Assembly (NCBI GenBank): GCA_001899305.1
Contig: MKWL01000022.1
Location: 124,001 to 188,000 of the forward strand
DNA: 64,000 nt
Source: Thiobacillus sp. 0-1251
Lineage (GTDB): Bacteria > Pseudomonadota > Gammaproteobacteria > Burkholderiales > Thiobacillaceae
Reading direction: 5' to 3'
Made by a program: the position numbers and the translations under genes. The notes below the pieces were generated by a model, which saw nothing but the letters and a program-made list of their open reading frames with translations, did not search any database and was not told where the DNA came from. This document shows positions 18,831 to 27,661 of this stretch, in pieces (the stretch's first letter is position 1; each line of letters starts with the position of its first letter).

Positions 18831-19717
18831 CGCTTGACGCCAGCCAGACGCACCCAGCCCTCGTCGATGGTGGGCGGGTCGAAGTCAAACCAGTCGCGGT
18901 AGACCGCCATGACCTCGTCGGCCTGTTCGGCCAGGATGCCGGACAACACCAGCCGTCCGCCGGCGCGTACCCGGCTGGCCAACAGCGGCGCCATGCCCTT
19001 GAGCGGATTGGTGAGGATGTTGGCGACGACGATGTCATATTGGCCCGGTGTGAGTTCGCCGGGCAGGCAGAAATGGGCGGAAACCTCGTTCAGCGCGGCG
19101 TTGTCGCGCGATGCGTTGACGGCCTGGGCATCGATGTCGACGCCGTCGACGCGCACGGCGCCCAGCTTGACCGCTGCGATGGCAAGAATGCCGGAGCCGC
19201 AACCATAGTCCAGCAGCGTTTCACCGCCGGCGAGCTGCGTATCCAGCCAGCGCAGGCACAGACGCGTGGTGGGATGGCTGCCGGTACCGAATGCCAGGCC
19301 GGGATCGAGCTTGAGGTTGATTGCGCGGCTGTCTGGCGCGTCGTGCCAGGTCGGCACGATCCACAGGCGCGGCGAGATCGGGATGGGATCGAACTGCGAT
19401 TGCGTGAGGCGTACCCAGTCCTGCTCGGCCACGGTGTCGATCGTGTAGTCGGTCGGAGCGGGAATGCCAGCCTGTTTTGCCGCAGCAGCCAGCGTTTCCG
19501 CCACGTCGGCATCTTCGTCCAGTAGTACCACCGCGATACTGTGCGGCCACAATTCGGCAGTCGGATGATCCGGTTCGCCGAACAGCGGGGTTTCGTCCAC
19601 CGTGCCGGCGTCGGCGTCTTCCAGCGACACCGATAGCGCACCCACATCCATCAGCGCGTCGGACAATGGCTCGGCCTGTTTGGATTCGACGAGGATGCGA
19701 ACGGATTGCCAGGGCAT
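18827..19717 (-). CDS. prmA: Ribosomal protein L11 methyltransferase
   Basis: SAM-dependent trimethylation of ribosomal protein L11. The 296-residue protein has the N-terminal substrate-recognition domain, then the class I methyltransferase core: DPGLAFGTGSHPTTRLCL, motif I LLDYGCGSGILAIAA, motif II VDGVDIDAQAV, and NILTNPL. Length and order match E. coli PrmA (293 aa). It lies between accC and the DUF3426 gene in one minus-strand unit; its ATG abuts the repeat element at 19718. Confidence 0.95.
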   Translation of the reverse strand: MPWQSVRILVESKQAEPLSDALMDVGALSVSLEDADAGTVDETPLFGEPDHPTAELWPHSIAVVLLDEDADVAETLAAAAKQAGIPAPTDYTIDTVAEQDWVRLTQSQFDPIPISPRLWIVPTWHDAPDSRAINLKLDPGLAFGTGSHPTTRLCLRWLDTQLAGGETLLDYGCGSGILAIAAVKLGAVRVDGVDIDAQAVNASRDNAALNEVSAHFCLPGELTPGQYDIVVANILTNPLKGMAPLLASRVRAGGRLVLSGILAEQADEVMAVYRDWFDFDPPTIDEGWVRLAGVKR

Positions 19718-19808
19718 AGGGGATGAGGCGTGAGGGGTGAGGGGTTAGGCGGGATGGCGGTGCGTGGAGAGAGGGCTGCGCCTCACTCCTTACGCCTCAC
19801 CCCTCACG
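19718..19808. repeat. GTGAGG-rich intergenic inverted repeat, copy 4
   Basis: Lies between prmA and accC. Left arm 19718-19749 (GGATGAGGCGTGAGGGG, TGAGGGGTTAGG), right arm 19781-19808 (CCTCACTCCTTACGCC, then TCACCCCTCACG). The right arm encodes the last codons of accC (Arg-Glu-Gly-stop), so the element has invaded or replaced the natural gene end. Confidence 0.7.
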
Positions 19809-21152
19809 CTTCTCTCCCGCCAGCTTGTGCTCCAGATAATGGATGCTGGTGCCGCCGGCGATGAAAGCCGCGTCGTTCATCAGTTCCTGGTGCAGCGGGA
19901 TATTGCTGTGGATACCCTCGACCACCATTTCCATCAGCGCACCGCGCATGCGGGCGATGGCCTGGTCGCGGGTGTCGCCGTAGGCGATCAGCTTGCCGAT
20001 CATCGAGTCGTAATGCGGCGGCACGTAGTAGCCGTGGTACACATGCGAATCGACGCGGATGCCAGGACCGCCGGGCGCATGGTAGTTGGTCAGCTTGCCG
20101 GGGCTGGGGATGAAGGTCGTCGGATGCTCGGCGTTGATGCGGCATTCGACGGCATGGCCCTTGAAGGTGATGTCCTTCTGTTTCCACGGCAGTTTCTCGC
20201 CAGCAGCGACGCGGATCTGCGTCTGCACGATGTCGATGCCGGTAATGAGTTCGGTCACCGGATGTTCAACCTGCACCCGGGTATTCATTTCGATGAAGTA
20301 GAACTCGCCGTTCTCGTAGAGGAATTCGAAGGTGCCGGCGCCGCGGTAGCCGATCTTGCGGCAGGCTTCGGCACAGCGTTCGCCGATCTTGTCTCGGAGC
20401 TTGGCGTCGAGCCCGGGGGCCGGCGCCTCTTCCAGCACCTTCTGGTGGCGGCGCTGCATCGAGCAGTCGCGTTCACCCAGGTGAACGGCGTTGCCGTGTT
20501 CATCGGCGAGGATCTGGATTTCGATGTGGCGCGGGGTCTGCAGAAATTTTTCCATGTAGACCATGGGATTGCCGAAAGCCGCCCCAGCCTCGGTCTTGGT
20601 CATGGTGACGGCGTTCAGCAACGCGGCTTCGGTATGCACGACGCGCATACCGCGGCCGCCGCCGCCGCCGGCTGCCTTGATGATGACCGGGTAGCCGATA
20701 CGGGCGGCGGTCCGGACGATCTCGTCGGGATCATCGGACAAGGCGCCGTCGGAGCCGGGCACGCACGGCACCTTGGCTTCGAGCATCGCCTGTTTGGCGG
20801 CGACCTTGTCGCCCATCAGGCGGATATTGTCGGGACGCGGGCCGATGAAGGTGAAGCCGGACGACTCCACGCGCTCGGCGAAATCTGCATTTTCCGACAG
20901 GAAACCATAGCCGGGATGGATGGCGGCGGCATCGGTGACTTCGGCGGCGGCGATGATCGACGGCACGTGCAGATAGCTCTGTGCCGAGGGCGCCGGGCCG
21001 ATGCAGACCGATTCGTCGGCCAGCTTCACATACTTGGCGTCGCGGTCGGCTTCGGAATACACAGCGACCGTCTTGATGCCCATTTCGCGGCAGGCGCGCT
21101 GGATACGCAGGGCGATTTCACCGCGGTTTGCAATCAGAATCTTTTCAAACAT
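19797..21152 (-). CDS. accC: Acetyl-CoA carboxylase biotin carboxylase subunit
   Basis: Carboxylates biotin on AccB using ATP and bicarbonate, the first half-reaction of acetyl-CoA carboxylase in fatty acid synthesis. The 451-residue protein begins [17 protein letters not shown] and has the ATP-grasp glycine loop ([11 protein letters not shown]), the [15 protein letters not shown] segment and [16 protein letters not shown]. The ATG at 21152 has a GGAGA ribosome-binding site. Oddities: the start codon lies inside a predicted 19-bp hairpin loop; an upstream mini-ORF repeats the first 11 residues; and the C-terminal REG comes from a repeat element. Operon aroQ-accB-accC-prmA. Confidence 0.96.
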   Translation of the reverse strand: MFEKILIANRGEIALRIQRACREMGIKTVAVYSEADRDAKYVKLADESVCIGPAPSAQSYLHVPSIIAAAEVTDAAAIHPGYGFLSENADFAERVESSGFTFIGPRPDNIRLMGDKVAAKQAMLEAKVPCVPGSDGALSDDPDEIVRTAARIGYPVIIKAAGGGGGRGMRVVHTEAALLNAVTMTKTEAGAAFGNPMVYMEKFLQTPRHIEIQILADEHGNAVHLGERDCSMQRRHQKVLEEAPAPGLDAKLRDKIGERCAEACRKIGYRGAGTFEFLYENGEFYFIEMNTRVQVEHPVTELITGIDIVQTQIRVAAGEKLPWKQKDITFKGHAVECRINAEHPTTFIPSPGKLTNYHAPGGPGIRVDSHVYHGYYVPPHYDSMIGKLIAYGDTRDQAIARMRGALMEMVVEGIHSNIPLHQELMNDAAFIAGGTSIHYLEHKLAGEKREG

Positions 21153-21180
21153 TTGGGTTCTCCGCGGCGAAATCGCCCTG
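21108..21180 (-). promoter_or_regulatory. Predicted 19-bp hairpin enclosing the accC start codon
   Basis: The minus-strand RNA has a 5' arm at 21180-21162 (CAGGGCGATTTCGCCGCGG) and a 3' arm at 21126-21108 (CCGCGGTGAAATCGCCCTG) inside accC. They pair over 19 positions with one G-U wobble. The 35-nt loop holds the accC ATG (21152-21150), and the ribosome-binding GGAGA straddles the stem end. A second hairpin (ACGGCC/GGCCGT, 21195-21181) abuts the 5' arm. Folding should limit ribosome access to accC unless the stem is opened. The structure is seen in sequence; the regulatory role is inference. Confidence 0.65.
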
Positions 21181-21273
21181 ACGGCCTTCGGCCGTTGCGC
21201 GTTTTGGCTTCGCCGCTGCGCTGCCTGACGGCAGCTGGTCTCCGCGGTTGGCGATGAGGATTTTTTCAAACAT
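21145..21273 (-). CDS. 42-codon upstream ORF duplicating the AccC N-terminus
   Basis: A small frame starting ATG at 21273 and stopping TGA at 21147-21145, overlapping the accC ATG in another frame. Its first 11 residues, [11 protein letters not shown], are identical to AccC, with six nucleotide differences that are all silent third-position changes; residue 12 is Asp where AccC has Glu. The remaining 31 residues ([18 protein letters not shown] and onwards) are unrelated and low in complexity. No good ribosome-binding site is visible upstream of its ATG. It may be a translated leader peptide coupled to accC, or a relic of a second biotin carboxylase gene or a partial duplication. Translation is unproven. 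Confidence 0.5.
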   Translation of the reverse strand: MFEKILIANRGDQLPSGSAAAKPKRATAEGRQGDFAAENPNV

Positions 21274-21280
21274 GGTTTAG

Positions 21281-21405
21281 GGGGAGAGGCAGGATTCAGG
21301 ATTCAGGATTCAGGGGATGCGCGGCATTGCCGCGTCAATGAACGAGGCATGAAGCACCTTCCCTGACCTTGAATCCCTGACCCTGGCCTCTGAATCCTTT
21401 CCTCA
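21281..21405. repeat. Intergenic inverted repeat with GGATTCA units, copy 5
   Basis: Lies between accB and accC. The left part (21281-21316) has GGGGAGAGGC followed by three tandem GGATTCA units and CAGGGG; the right part (21361-21405) has CCCTGACCTTGAATCCCTGA and CCTCTGAATCCTTTCCTC in the opposite sense. The GC-rich middle carries GCGGCATTGCCGC. The overall architecture matches the GTGAGG elements but the unit differs. Confidence 0.6.
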
Positions 21406-21849
21406 AGCAATCACAAACAAGGGTTCGCCGTATTCCACCGGCTGACCATTTTCGACCAGGATGGCCTTGATGACGCCACCCTGATCCGCCTCGATCTCGT
21501 TCAGCAACTTCATTGCCTCGATGATGCACAGCGTGTCGCCGGCATTCACATTCTGGCCGACCTCGGCAAAGTTTTTGGAACCGGGCGCCGGAGCGCGGTA
21601 GAAGGTGCCGACCATAGGGGAACGCACGACATGCCCCTCGGGGACAGCGTCTTCCACCGGGGCCGCGACGGGGAGGGCCGCGACCGGGGCGGCCGTCTGT
21701 ATCATTTGCGGTGCGTGCGCCATCATCATCGGCGCGCCAGCGATGCTTTTGGCGATGCGGACTTTTTCTTCACCCTCGGTGATTTCCAGCTCGGCAATGC
21801 CCGAGGCTTCGACCAGGTCAATGAGCTTTTTCAGTTTTCTGAGATCCAT
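21403..21849 (-). CDS. accB: Acetyl-CoA carboxylase biotin carboxyl carrier protein
   Basis: Carries biotin for acetyl-CoA carboxylase. The 148-residue protein has the N-terminal [23 protein letters not shown] domain, an Ala/Pro-rich linker, and the C-terminal biotinyl domain with the AccB thumb and the EAMKLLNE site (biotinylated Lys114). The start at 21849 has an AGGA ribosome-binding site and overlaps the aroQ 3' end by 32 bp. The aroQ-accB-accC order is the classical proteobacterial one. Confidence 0.96.
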   Translation of the reverse strand: MDLRKLKKLIDLVEASGIAELEITEGEEKVRIAKSIAGAPMMMAHAPQMIQTAAPVAALPVAAPVEDAVPEGHVVRSPMVGTFYRAPAPGSKNFAEVGQNVNAGDTLCIIEAMKLLNEIEADQGGVIKAILVENGQPVEYGEPLFVIA

Positions 21850-22348
21850 GGGGGGTCCTGTTTTGAAGGTGACGCAGCGCATATTCCAGCGCCAGTTCGT
21901 AGCCGTGCGCGCCCAGACCGGACACCACGCCAACGGCGAGGTCGGAGAAATACGAGTGGTGGCGGAAGGATTCGCGCGCGTGAATATTGGAAAGATGAAC
22001 TTCGACAAATGGTATGGCGGTCGCTGCCAGTGCGTCGCGCAGCGCAACGCTGGTGTGGGTGTAGGCCGCCGGATTGATGACGATGAAATCCACGTGGTCG
22101 CGGGCAGCCTCGTGCAGCCGGTCGATCAGGGCGCCTTCATGGTTGTGCTGAAAGGTTTCGACGTGTGCCCCGGAGGCTTCTCCCAGGTTGACCAACGCAC
22201 GATTGATGTCGTCGAGCGTGGCGAGACCGTAATGTTTGGGTTCGCGGCTGCCCAGCAAATTGAGATTGGGGCCATGCAACACCAGGACATGTGGGCGCAG
22301 ACTGGGGACCGATTTGGCCGACGTGCGGCTGGTTCGTTTGGTCGTCAT
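21818..22348 (-). CDS. aroQ: 3-dehydroquinate dehydratase, type II
   Basis: Third step of the shikimate pathway, dehydrating 3-dehydroquinate. The sequence has [18 protein letters not shown] with the catalytic Tyr of the mobile loop (HYGLATLDD), the [21 protein letters not shown] motif, and [17 protein letters not shown] with the catalytic His. At 176 residues it is longer than the usual 150 because of a basic 18-residue N-terminal extension and a C-terminal tail. A second in-frame start nearer the fold was not found, so the annotated start is kept. Confidence 0.93.
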   Translation of the reverse strand: MTTKRTSRTSAKSVPSLRPHVLVLHGPNLNLLGSREPKHYGLATLDDINRALVNLGEASGAHVETFQHNHEGALIDRLHEAARDHVDFIVINPAAYTHTSVALRDALAATAIPFVEVHLSNIHARESFRHHSYFSDLAVGVVSGLGAHGYELALEYALRHLQNRTPHGSQKTEKAH

Positions 22349-22406
22349 GGCGGCGAGTTTGCCGTAAATGGGGGTAAATTGTCTAGATATTGACGCTAAA
22401 TCACAA

Positions 22407-22934
22407 CTATGAGCCGATTTTGTCCAGCGCTTGTTCGAGCGTGGCGCGCGGCAGCCGGCCCAGGTGGCTCAATGCGACATGGCCGTCGCGATCGAGCACG
22501 ATCGTATACGGGAGCGCGCCGCTCGGATTGCCAAGCTGTCGGGCCAGATTGTGCGCGGCTCCTTCGCCGATCAGGATCGGATAATTGACGGACACGCGTT
22601 GCAGGAATTGTGTGACGTTGGTCGAATTGTCGATGGCGATGCCGACAAATTCCACGCCTTTAGGCCGATATTGGCTGCGCAGGGCAACGAAATCCGGTAT
22701 TTCCTCGCGACACGGTGCACACCAGCTGGCCCAGAAATTCAGTACGACGACCTGCCCGCGCCATTGTGACAGCGGTTGCCGGCGCCCTTGCGCATCCGGA
22801 AAACCGAGCTGCCACAGCCCCGAGACCGCGGACGCAGCGGGCGTTTTGGGCGCATAGCGTGTCTGCGCCAGCCAGATTCCCGCTGCCAACGCAGCCAGGA
22901 CCAGGGGGAGGCCATACAGCAGTTTTTTTTGCAT
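22407..22934 (-). CDS. TlpA-family thiol-disulfide oxidoreductase
   Basis: A 175-residue periplasmic thioredoxin-like protein anchored by one N-terminal helix ([19 protein letters not shown]). The redox motif FWASWCAPC gives Cys72 and Cys75, and [12 protein letters not shown] carries the cis-proline. Its location downstream of resB-ccsB suggests it reduces apocytochrome c cysteines (ResA/CcmG role) for heme attachment, a functional inference from context. Start at 22934 (MQKKLLYG). Confidence 0.87.
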   Translation of the reverse strand: MQKKLLYGLPLVLAALAAGIWLAQTRYAPKTPAASAVSGLWQLGFPDAQGRRQPLSQWRGQVVVLNFWASWCAPCREEIPDFVALRSQYRPKGVEFVGIAIDNSTNVTQFLQRVSVNYPILIGEGAAHNLARQLGNPSGALPYTIVLDRDGHVALSHLGRLPRATLEQALDKIGS

Positions 22935-22957
22935 AGGGGATGGCGCGTCGTTAAGTT

Positions 22958-22981
22958 CCCCATCCTGAAAACAGGATGGGG
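22958..22981. repeat. Perfect 10-bp hairpin between ccsB and tlpA
   Basis: CCCCATCCTG and CAGGATGGGG separated by AAAA, in the 112-bp spacer between the tlpA-like gene and ccsB. No T-tract follows on the minus strand, so it is not a convincing terminator; an mRNA-processing or stabilising hairpin is possible. A weaker GGCAG/CTGCC dyad lies nearby. Confidence 0.6.
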
Positions 22982-23046
22982 ACAGGGCGCTCAGGCAGCC
23001 TGGACTGCCGGGGGACGCGGGGAGACACAGCCATCAGGTCGGCTGT

Positions 23047-24186
23047 TTACAGCGTACCGTAGGAATGCAGGCCCGACAGGAACATGTTCACGCCGAGGAA
23101 GGCGAACGTCGTGACGAGCAGGCCGCCCAGCGCCCACCATGCGAGCATCGGTCCGCGCAGGCCCTTGACCAGGCGAATGTGCAGCCAGGCGGCGTAATTG
23201 AGCCACACGATCAGCGCCCAGGTTTCCTTCGGGTCCCACGACCAATAGCCGCCCCAGGCTTCGGCTGCCCACATGGCACCGAGGATGGTGGCGATCGTGA
23301 AGAAGGCGAAGCCGATCGCGATGGACTTATACATGACGTCGTCGATCACTTCGAGTTTGGGTAGGCGGCTGGCAAGGATGCCGCGCTGCGCCAGCAGGTA
23401 GGCGGCGCCCAGCATGGCGGAAATCGAGAACGAGCCGTATCCGATGAAGTTGGCCGGGACGTGCAGCTTCATCCACCAGGATTTGAGTGCCGGTACCAGC
23501 GGCTGGATTTCATGTGCGCCGCGATCCAGGGCGTACCACAGGATGAAGCCTACGGCTGCCGAGATCACCAGCAGCACGAAGGCGCCCATCTGCCTCGTCT
23601 GGTAACGCGCTTCGTAATACAGGTACAGCATCGCGGTGATCAGGCAGAACAGTACGAACACTTCGTACAGGTTGGAGACCGGAATATGGCCGACGTCGGT
23701 GCCGATGAGATAGGACTCGTACCAGCGCACCATCAGGCCGATGAAGCCCAGTGCGACGGCAGACCATGTCATCGCGGTAGCCGTTTTCATCGTGAACGCG
23801 GAACGTGCCAGCAAACCTACCCAATAGGTCAGGGTGGCGAGCACGAACAAGGCGCACATCCACATGATGGCGGCCTGGCTGGAAATCAGGTACTTGAGGA
23901 AGAAGGCTTCATCCATGCGTGCCAGGTTGTCGTGGTACTGGCTGATGGCGAACAGGCTGACCGCGCCGACAATGATGAAGAGCGGGCGGAACGATTTCCA
24001 GAACCAGCCGAATACCGCCAGCGCCGGAATGGCCGCCAGCAGAATACCCTTTTCGTACGGATCCATGAATTCGCCGAAACGTGAGAGCGCGAACAGGCCG
24101 CTCGACGCAATGATGACAGCGAACAGCCAGTCGAACCACGACAGGCGCTTCAGGAGCGGGGCGGGTTGATGCAGGGCGAGTTCCAT
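23047..24186 (-). CDS. ccsB: Cytochrome c biogenesis protein CcsB/CcsA (system II)
   Basis: A 379-residue polytopic membrane protein that, with ResB/Ccs1, exports heme and ligates it to apocytochromes c. The diagnostic tryptophan-rich heme-handling motif is present near the C-terminus (WGGYWSWDPKETWALIVWL), and multiple hydrophobic helices fill the rest. The ATG at 24186 (MELALHQPAPLLKR) was chosen over a longer frame that overlaps the resB end. It lies 16 bp after resB. Confidence 0.93.
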   Translation of the reverse strand: MELALHQPAPLLKRLSWFDWLFAVIIASSGLFALSRFGEFMDPYEKGILLAAIPALAVFGWFWKSFRPLFIIVGAVSLFAISQYHDNLARMDEAFFLKYLISSQAAIMWMCALFVLATLTYWVGLLARSAFTMKTATAMTWSAVALGFIGLMVRWYESYLIGTDVGHIPVSNLYEVFVLFCLITAMLYLYYEARYQTRQMGAFVLLVISAAVGFILWYALDRGAHEIQPLVPALKSWWMKLHVPANFIGYGSFSISAMLGAAYLLAQRGILASRLPKLEVIDDVMYKSIAIGFAFFTIATILGAMWAAEAWGGYWSWDPKETWALIVWLNYAAWLHIRLVKGLRGPMLAWWALGGLLVTTFAFLGVNMFLSGLHSYGTL

Positions 24187-24202
24187 GATTGTGACCTCCG
24201 GA

Positions 24203-26215
24203 TTACTTGGCAAGCGTGTCGAGCGCCTGGGCGTGTTGGGTAAACTCTTTTTCGAAGTCTATCGTGTGTTTGGCCGATGACATGGCCAGCAGGGCGTGGC
24301 CAGGTTTGATGCGCAGCCAGACGCGTCGTTCGCGTACAAAGAGCATGAAGAATACGCCGAGTGTCAGCAAAAACGAACCTAAATAGACCACGTTCTTCCC
24401 GGGCGACCGGGTAAGCTGCAGGCCGCTCGCCTTGACCTCGTCATAATGCATCAACTGCAGGTAGATCGGCGCGCCGTAGACAAACATGTCGCTGACGCTG
24501 TTGAGCGTGTCGCGTACCAGCCAGCCGGTAGCGTCATCGGGCTTGGGTTCGGGCAGATGGGCCTGGCGGTTGGCGATTCTCAGGGCCTCGTATGCCGTAA
24601 GTTCAAGAATGCGCAGATAGGTGCCCGCCGCTTTTTCGCGCTCGGCGGCGGGTACGTTGGTTTCGATGAACTGGCCCAGGGTCTGAAACCCGCCTTTGGC
24701 AAACAAAGCCAGCACCTGCGCGGCGCTATTGGTCAGCTTGCCCTCGATTTGCGGGTCAGACGCATTTTTCGGCAGGGCTTGATGGGCAAAATTGGCCGCG
24801 ATTTCATGCCGCCATGCGGGATTCAGCAGGGCGCCGCGCAGCCGCATGAACGTCTCGAGGTTGCCGTCCGCGTCGAGGGGCATGCGCATGTAACGGAAGG
24901 CCTCGTTCGGCGCGTCGCGCACGCCCGACATCATGTACCAGCGGCCATCGAGTTCGAGTGGCAGCATGTAATTGCTGAATTCATGTGCCTGCCCGCGCGA
25001 ATCGCGCAGCTTGTACTGGAAGCTGGGGCCGACGTTGCGCAGATGCTTCTTGTCGCTGATCGGGCTGCCGCCCAGCACACTCATGGTGCTGCCGGTTTCA
25101 GCGGCGTCGCCGCCCATGTTCTCGATATTGAAAGGCCGGAAGTCGGTGAACTCCAGCGTGTAGTCGCCGGCCTCGCTGGTCAGCGTGGCATTCTGGTGCA
25201 CGGTGCCTTCGATCGGGAAGGGCGAGTCCGTAGGCGCAAACAGGTTCCAGCCGCGGAGGCTCAGCCGGGTGCCGCCATCGGCAAAGCTGGCCTGGTAGAT
25301 CGCGATACCGTCCTGGATCAACGGATGGTTGACGGCAATCGTCGCATCGCGGATTTTCTTTCCTGAGCGGTCGAATATTTCGAGATCGCTCTCGAAATTC
25401 TTGGGTTGCCCCGTCGTGTAATGTTCGATGCGGAATTGCTTGAGTGCCACGGTGAAAGGCAGATCCTGAACCAGATAGCCGTCAGCCACATTCAGAAAAA
25501 CCACGTCGGCACTGGATCCTTCCGGGATTTGTACACTCCCGCGAAACGACGGATTGGAGGGAGATAGACGCGAAATTGCCGGTACCTGGCTCTGCGGAAT
25601 GTCGCGGGTCTCGATTTTCTTGTAGCCCAGCAGTTGCTGCACCTTGAATACCAGATTGCCGTCTATCAGGCCGCCGATGCAGATCATCACGATGGCCGAA
25701 TGCGCGAGAAAATAGCCGAGACGGTTCCAACTGCCAGCTTTGGCGGCGAGTAATACGCCTTCTTCGCGCGGCAGGTTTTTCACCTTGTAGCCCTGGCCTT
25801 CGAGGTAGTGCTGCACGCTGGCAGCGAGGGCTTCGGGCGTCTGGGTCGTGACCGCCTCGTGCTTGTGCTTGAATGCGTTCAGCGATTGTTCGCTGACGTG
25901 CTCGCGAAAGCTTTTCATCTCGCGTGCAAAGTTCGGTGCATTGCGGTAAATACAGACGGTGGTGGAGACGACCAGAAAGGTCAGGATGACCAGAAACCAG
26001 GCTGCGTGATAGACATCGTACAACCCCAGTTTTTCATAGGCCTCGAACCAGAACGGCCCGAACTGGATGATGTAGTTGTTGTAGGGCTCGGCCTGCTTCA
26101 GTACGGTCCCGATAATAGAGGCGACAGCCAGGATGGACAGCAGACTGATCGCGAAACGCATCGAGCTCAACAGCTCGAACACGGATTTTCCGAAGGACGG
26201 GGACGTGGAATTCAT
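24203..26215 (-). CDS. resB: Cytochrome c biogenesis protein ResB/Ccs1
   Basis: The 670-residue partner of CcsB in system II cytochrome c maturation. It has the N-terminal SMRFAISLLSILAVASIIGTVLKQ helix typical of ResB, further transmembrane helices around 75-95 and 170-190, a large periplasmic domain, and a C-terminal helix (NVVYLGSFLLTLGVFFMLFVRERR). Use of system II instead of Ccm is common in betaproteobacteria. It lies downstream of the cytochrome c4 gene but after a terminator, so it probably has its own promoter. Confidence 0.93.
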   Translation of the reverse strand: MNSTSPSFGKSVFELLSSMRFAISLLSILAVASIIGTVLKQAEPYNNYIIQFGPFWFEAYEKLGLYDVYHAAWFLVILTFLVVSTTVCIYRNAPNFAREMKSFREHVSEQSLNAFKHKHEAVTTQTPEALAASVQHYLEGQGYKVKNLPREEGVLLAAKAGSWNRLGYFLAHSAIVMICIGGLIDGNLVFKVQQLLGYKKIETRDIPQSQVPAISRLSPSNPSFRGSVQIPEGSSADVVFLNVADGYLVQDLPFTVALKQFRIEHYTTGQPKNFESDLEIFDRSGKKIRDATIAVNHPLIQDGIAIYQASFADGGTRLSLRGWNLFAPTDSPFPIEGTVHQNATLTSEAGDYTLEFTDFRPFNIENMGGDAAETGSTMSVLGGSPISDKKHLRNVGPSFQYKLRDSRGQAHEFSNYMLPLELDGRWYMMSGVRDAPNEAFRYMRMPLDADGNLETFMRLRGALLNPAWRHEIAANFAHQALPKNASDPQIEGKLTNSAAQVLALFAKGGFQTLGQFIETNVPAAEREKAAGTYLRILELTAYEALRIANRQAHLPEPKPDDATGWLVRDTLNSVSDMFVYGAPIYLQLMHYDEVKASGLQLTRSPGKNVVYLGSFLLTLGVFFMLFVRERRVWLRIKPGHALLAMSSAKHTIDFEKEFTQHAQALDTLAK

Positions 26216-26243
26216 GGGGGCAGCAATACCCTCTAGGGCACCA

Positions 26244-26273
26244 GAAAAAAAAGGGTGACCTGCGTCACCCTTT
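26244..26273 (-). terminator. Intrinsic terminator after cytochrome c4
   Basis: Minus-strand hairpin: AAGGGTGAC (from 26272) pairs with GTCACCCTT across a 4-nt loop, followed by a run of eight T. It lies between the cytochrome c4 stop and resB start. Confidence 0.85.
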
Positions 26274-26299
26274 CATCGACTCGGATGCGGTCAATAAGT

Positions 26300-26926
26300 T
26301 TAACGCAAGCCCTGAATATAAGCAGCCACGGCTTTCATGTCAGCATCCGTCATCTTCGCCGCGATGGTGCGCATCATCTTGGCGCCGTCGTTGGCACGCG
26401 TCTCTAGGCGGAAATTGTTCAGCTGTGCGTAAATGTATTCGCTGTGCTGTCCGGCCAGGCGCGGAAACTGGACGGGGACGCCCTTGCCTTGGGGGCCGTG
26501 GCAGGATGCGCACGCCGGCACGCCAGCGCCTTGTACGCCGCCACGGAAGATTTTCTGGCCCAGCAGCGCCAGTTCCTGATCCTTGGAAGTCCCGGGCTTG
26601 GGCTGCTGGGCGCTGAAGTAGGCCGCCAAGTTCAGCATGTCCTGCGGACTGAGACTGGCGACGATGCCGCCCATCACCGCATTTTTGCGCTCACCCGACT
26701 TGAAGTTGGTGAGTTGCTTGTCGATGTATTCCGCATTCAGGCCGGCTAGCCTGGGATTGGCCGCGACGGTGCTGTTGCCGTCCGCCGCGTGGCAGCCTGC
26801 GCAGACTTGATTGACGATGCTTTCAGCCGCCTTGGGATCGCCTTTGCTGGCCGGGCCCGCAGCAGGTTCGTTGGCAAAAGCGGAGGTGGCGGCCAGTGCG
26901 GCAACCAGTGAGACGACGAGTTTCAT
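26300..26926 (-). CDS. Diheme cytochrome c4
   Basis: A periplasmic diheme electron carrier of 208 residues. It has a signal peptide ([20 protein letters not shown]), two heme-binding CxxCH motifs (CAGCH at 42-46 and CASCH in the second half), and the duplicated domain layout with matching PRLAGL and PRLAGQ segments after each heme site. Cytochrome c4 typically feeds electrons to terminal oxidases. The ATG at 26926 has an AGGAG ribosome-binding site. Located beside the cytochrome c maturation genes. Confidence 0.93.
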   Translation of the reverse strand: MKLVVSLVAALAATSAFANEPAAGPASKGDPKAAESIVNQVCAGCHAADGNSTVAANPRLAGLNAEYIDKQLTNFKSGERKNAVMGGIVASLSPQDMLNLAAYFSAQQPKPGTSKDQELALLGQKIFRGGVQGAGVPACASCHGPQGKGVPVQFPRLAGQHSEYIYAQLNNFRLETRANDGAKMMRTIAAKMTDADMKAVAAYIQGLR

Positions 26927-26983
26927 CAAAAGCTCCTGAAGCTTGCAAAACTTGGGAAAACGGGTAGTTTAGCGGCAACTAAT

Positions 26984-27661
26984 ATGACTGCCAAGCCCGT
27001 GCTCAATCGCGCTCAATTCCATACCTCGGTCGCCCAGCTGCGCGATTTGCCCTACAGTCGCGCCGAGATTGCGTTTGCCGGGCGATCGAATGCCGGAAAA
27101 TCCAGTGCGATCAATCTGTTAACGCGTAAAAACCGTCTGGCGTTTACGTCCAAAACGCCAGGGCGGACGCAGCTTATCAATTTTTTCGAACTGGATGCCG
27201 ACACCTATCTGGTCGATCTGCCCGGCTACGGCTATGCGAAAGTGCCGCCGGAAGTGAAAGCAAAATGGGAAGGCCTGCTGTCGCGTTATCTGCAGGAGCG
27301 TGAGGCGCTGGTCGGCATGGTGCTGATCATGGACGCGCGCCACCCGCTTACGCCGCTGGACCGACAGATGCTCGACTGGTTTACGCCTACGGGCAAGCCC
27401 GTACATATATTGCTGTCGAAGGCCGACAAACTTTCGAACAGTGAGAAGGCATTGACGTTGCGCCGTGTCAAGCAGGAACTCTTGTCGCAAGCGTGCATCA
27501 CTGTGCAACTGTTCTCAAGCCTCTCCCGCTTGGGTGCTGAAGAAGCCGCCGCTTTGATCGAAGGCTGGCTTGGCCATGCACACCCGGTCACGACCGGCCC
27601 TAACCCGGTGCCTGGCGACGCCCAACAAAAAAGCCCCGACCAAGGGAGGGATCGGGGCTAA
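26984..27661 (+). CDS. engB: Ribosome biogenesis GTPase EngB (YsxC/YihA)
   Basis: Essential-type GTPase in large ribosomal subunit assembly. The 225-residue protein has G1 GRSNAGKS (33-40), the G2 TPGRTQ segment, G3 DLPGYGYA, and G4 LSKADKL. The last dozen residues ([12 protein letters not shown]) are not family-like: they are encoded by the first hairpin of the RNA element that follows, and the stop codon lies at that hairpin's end. Diverges from cytochrome c4. Confidence 0.95.
   Translation: MTAKPVLNRAQFHTSVAQLRDLPYSRAEIAFAGRSNAGKSSAINLLTRKNRLAFTSKTPGRTQLINFFELDADTYLVDLPGYGYAKVPPEVKAKWEGLLSRYLQEREALVGMVLIMDARHPLTPLDRQMLDWFTPTGKPVHILLSKADKLSNSEKALTLRRVKQELLSQACITVQLFSSLSRLGAEEAAALIEGWLGHAHPVTTGPNPVPGDAQQKSPDQGRDRG

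Noticed and set aside
21145-21273. The accC upstream copy as the true accC start
   Set aside because: It is out of frame with accC and ends after 42 codons; the ATG at 21152 has its own ribosome-binding site.
22958-22981. Hairpin between ccsB and tlpA as a terminator
   Set aside because: No T-tract on either strand.
27631-27661. First stem after engB as a simple terminator
   Set aside because: The plus strand is followed by A, not T; the T-tract is on the opposite strand where no gene enters, and two more perfect stems follow.
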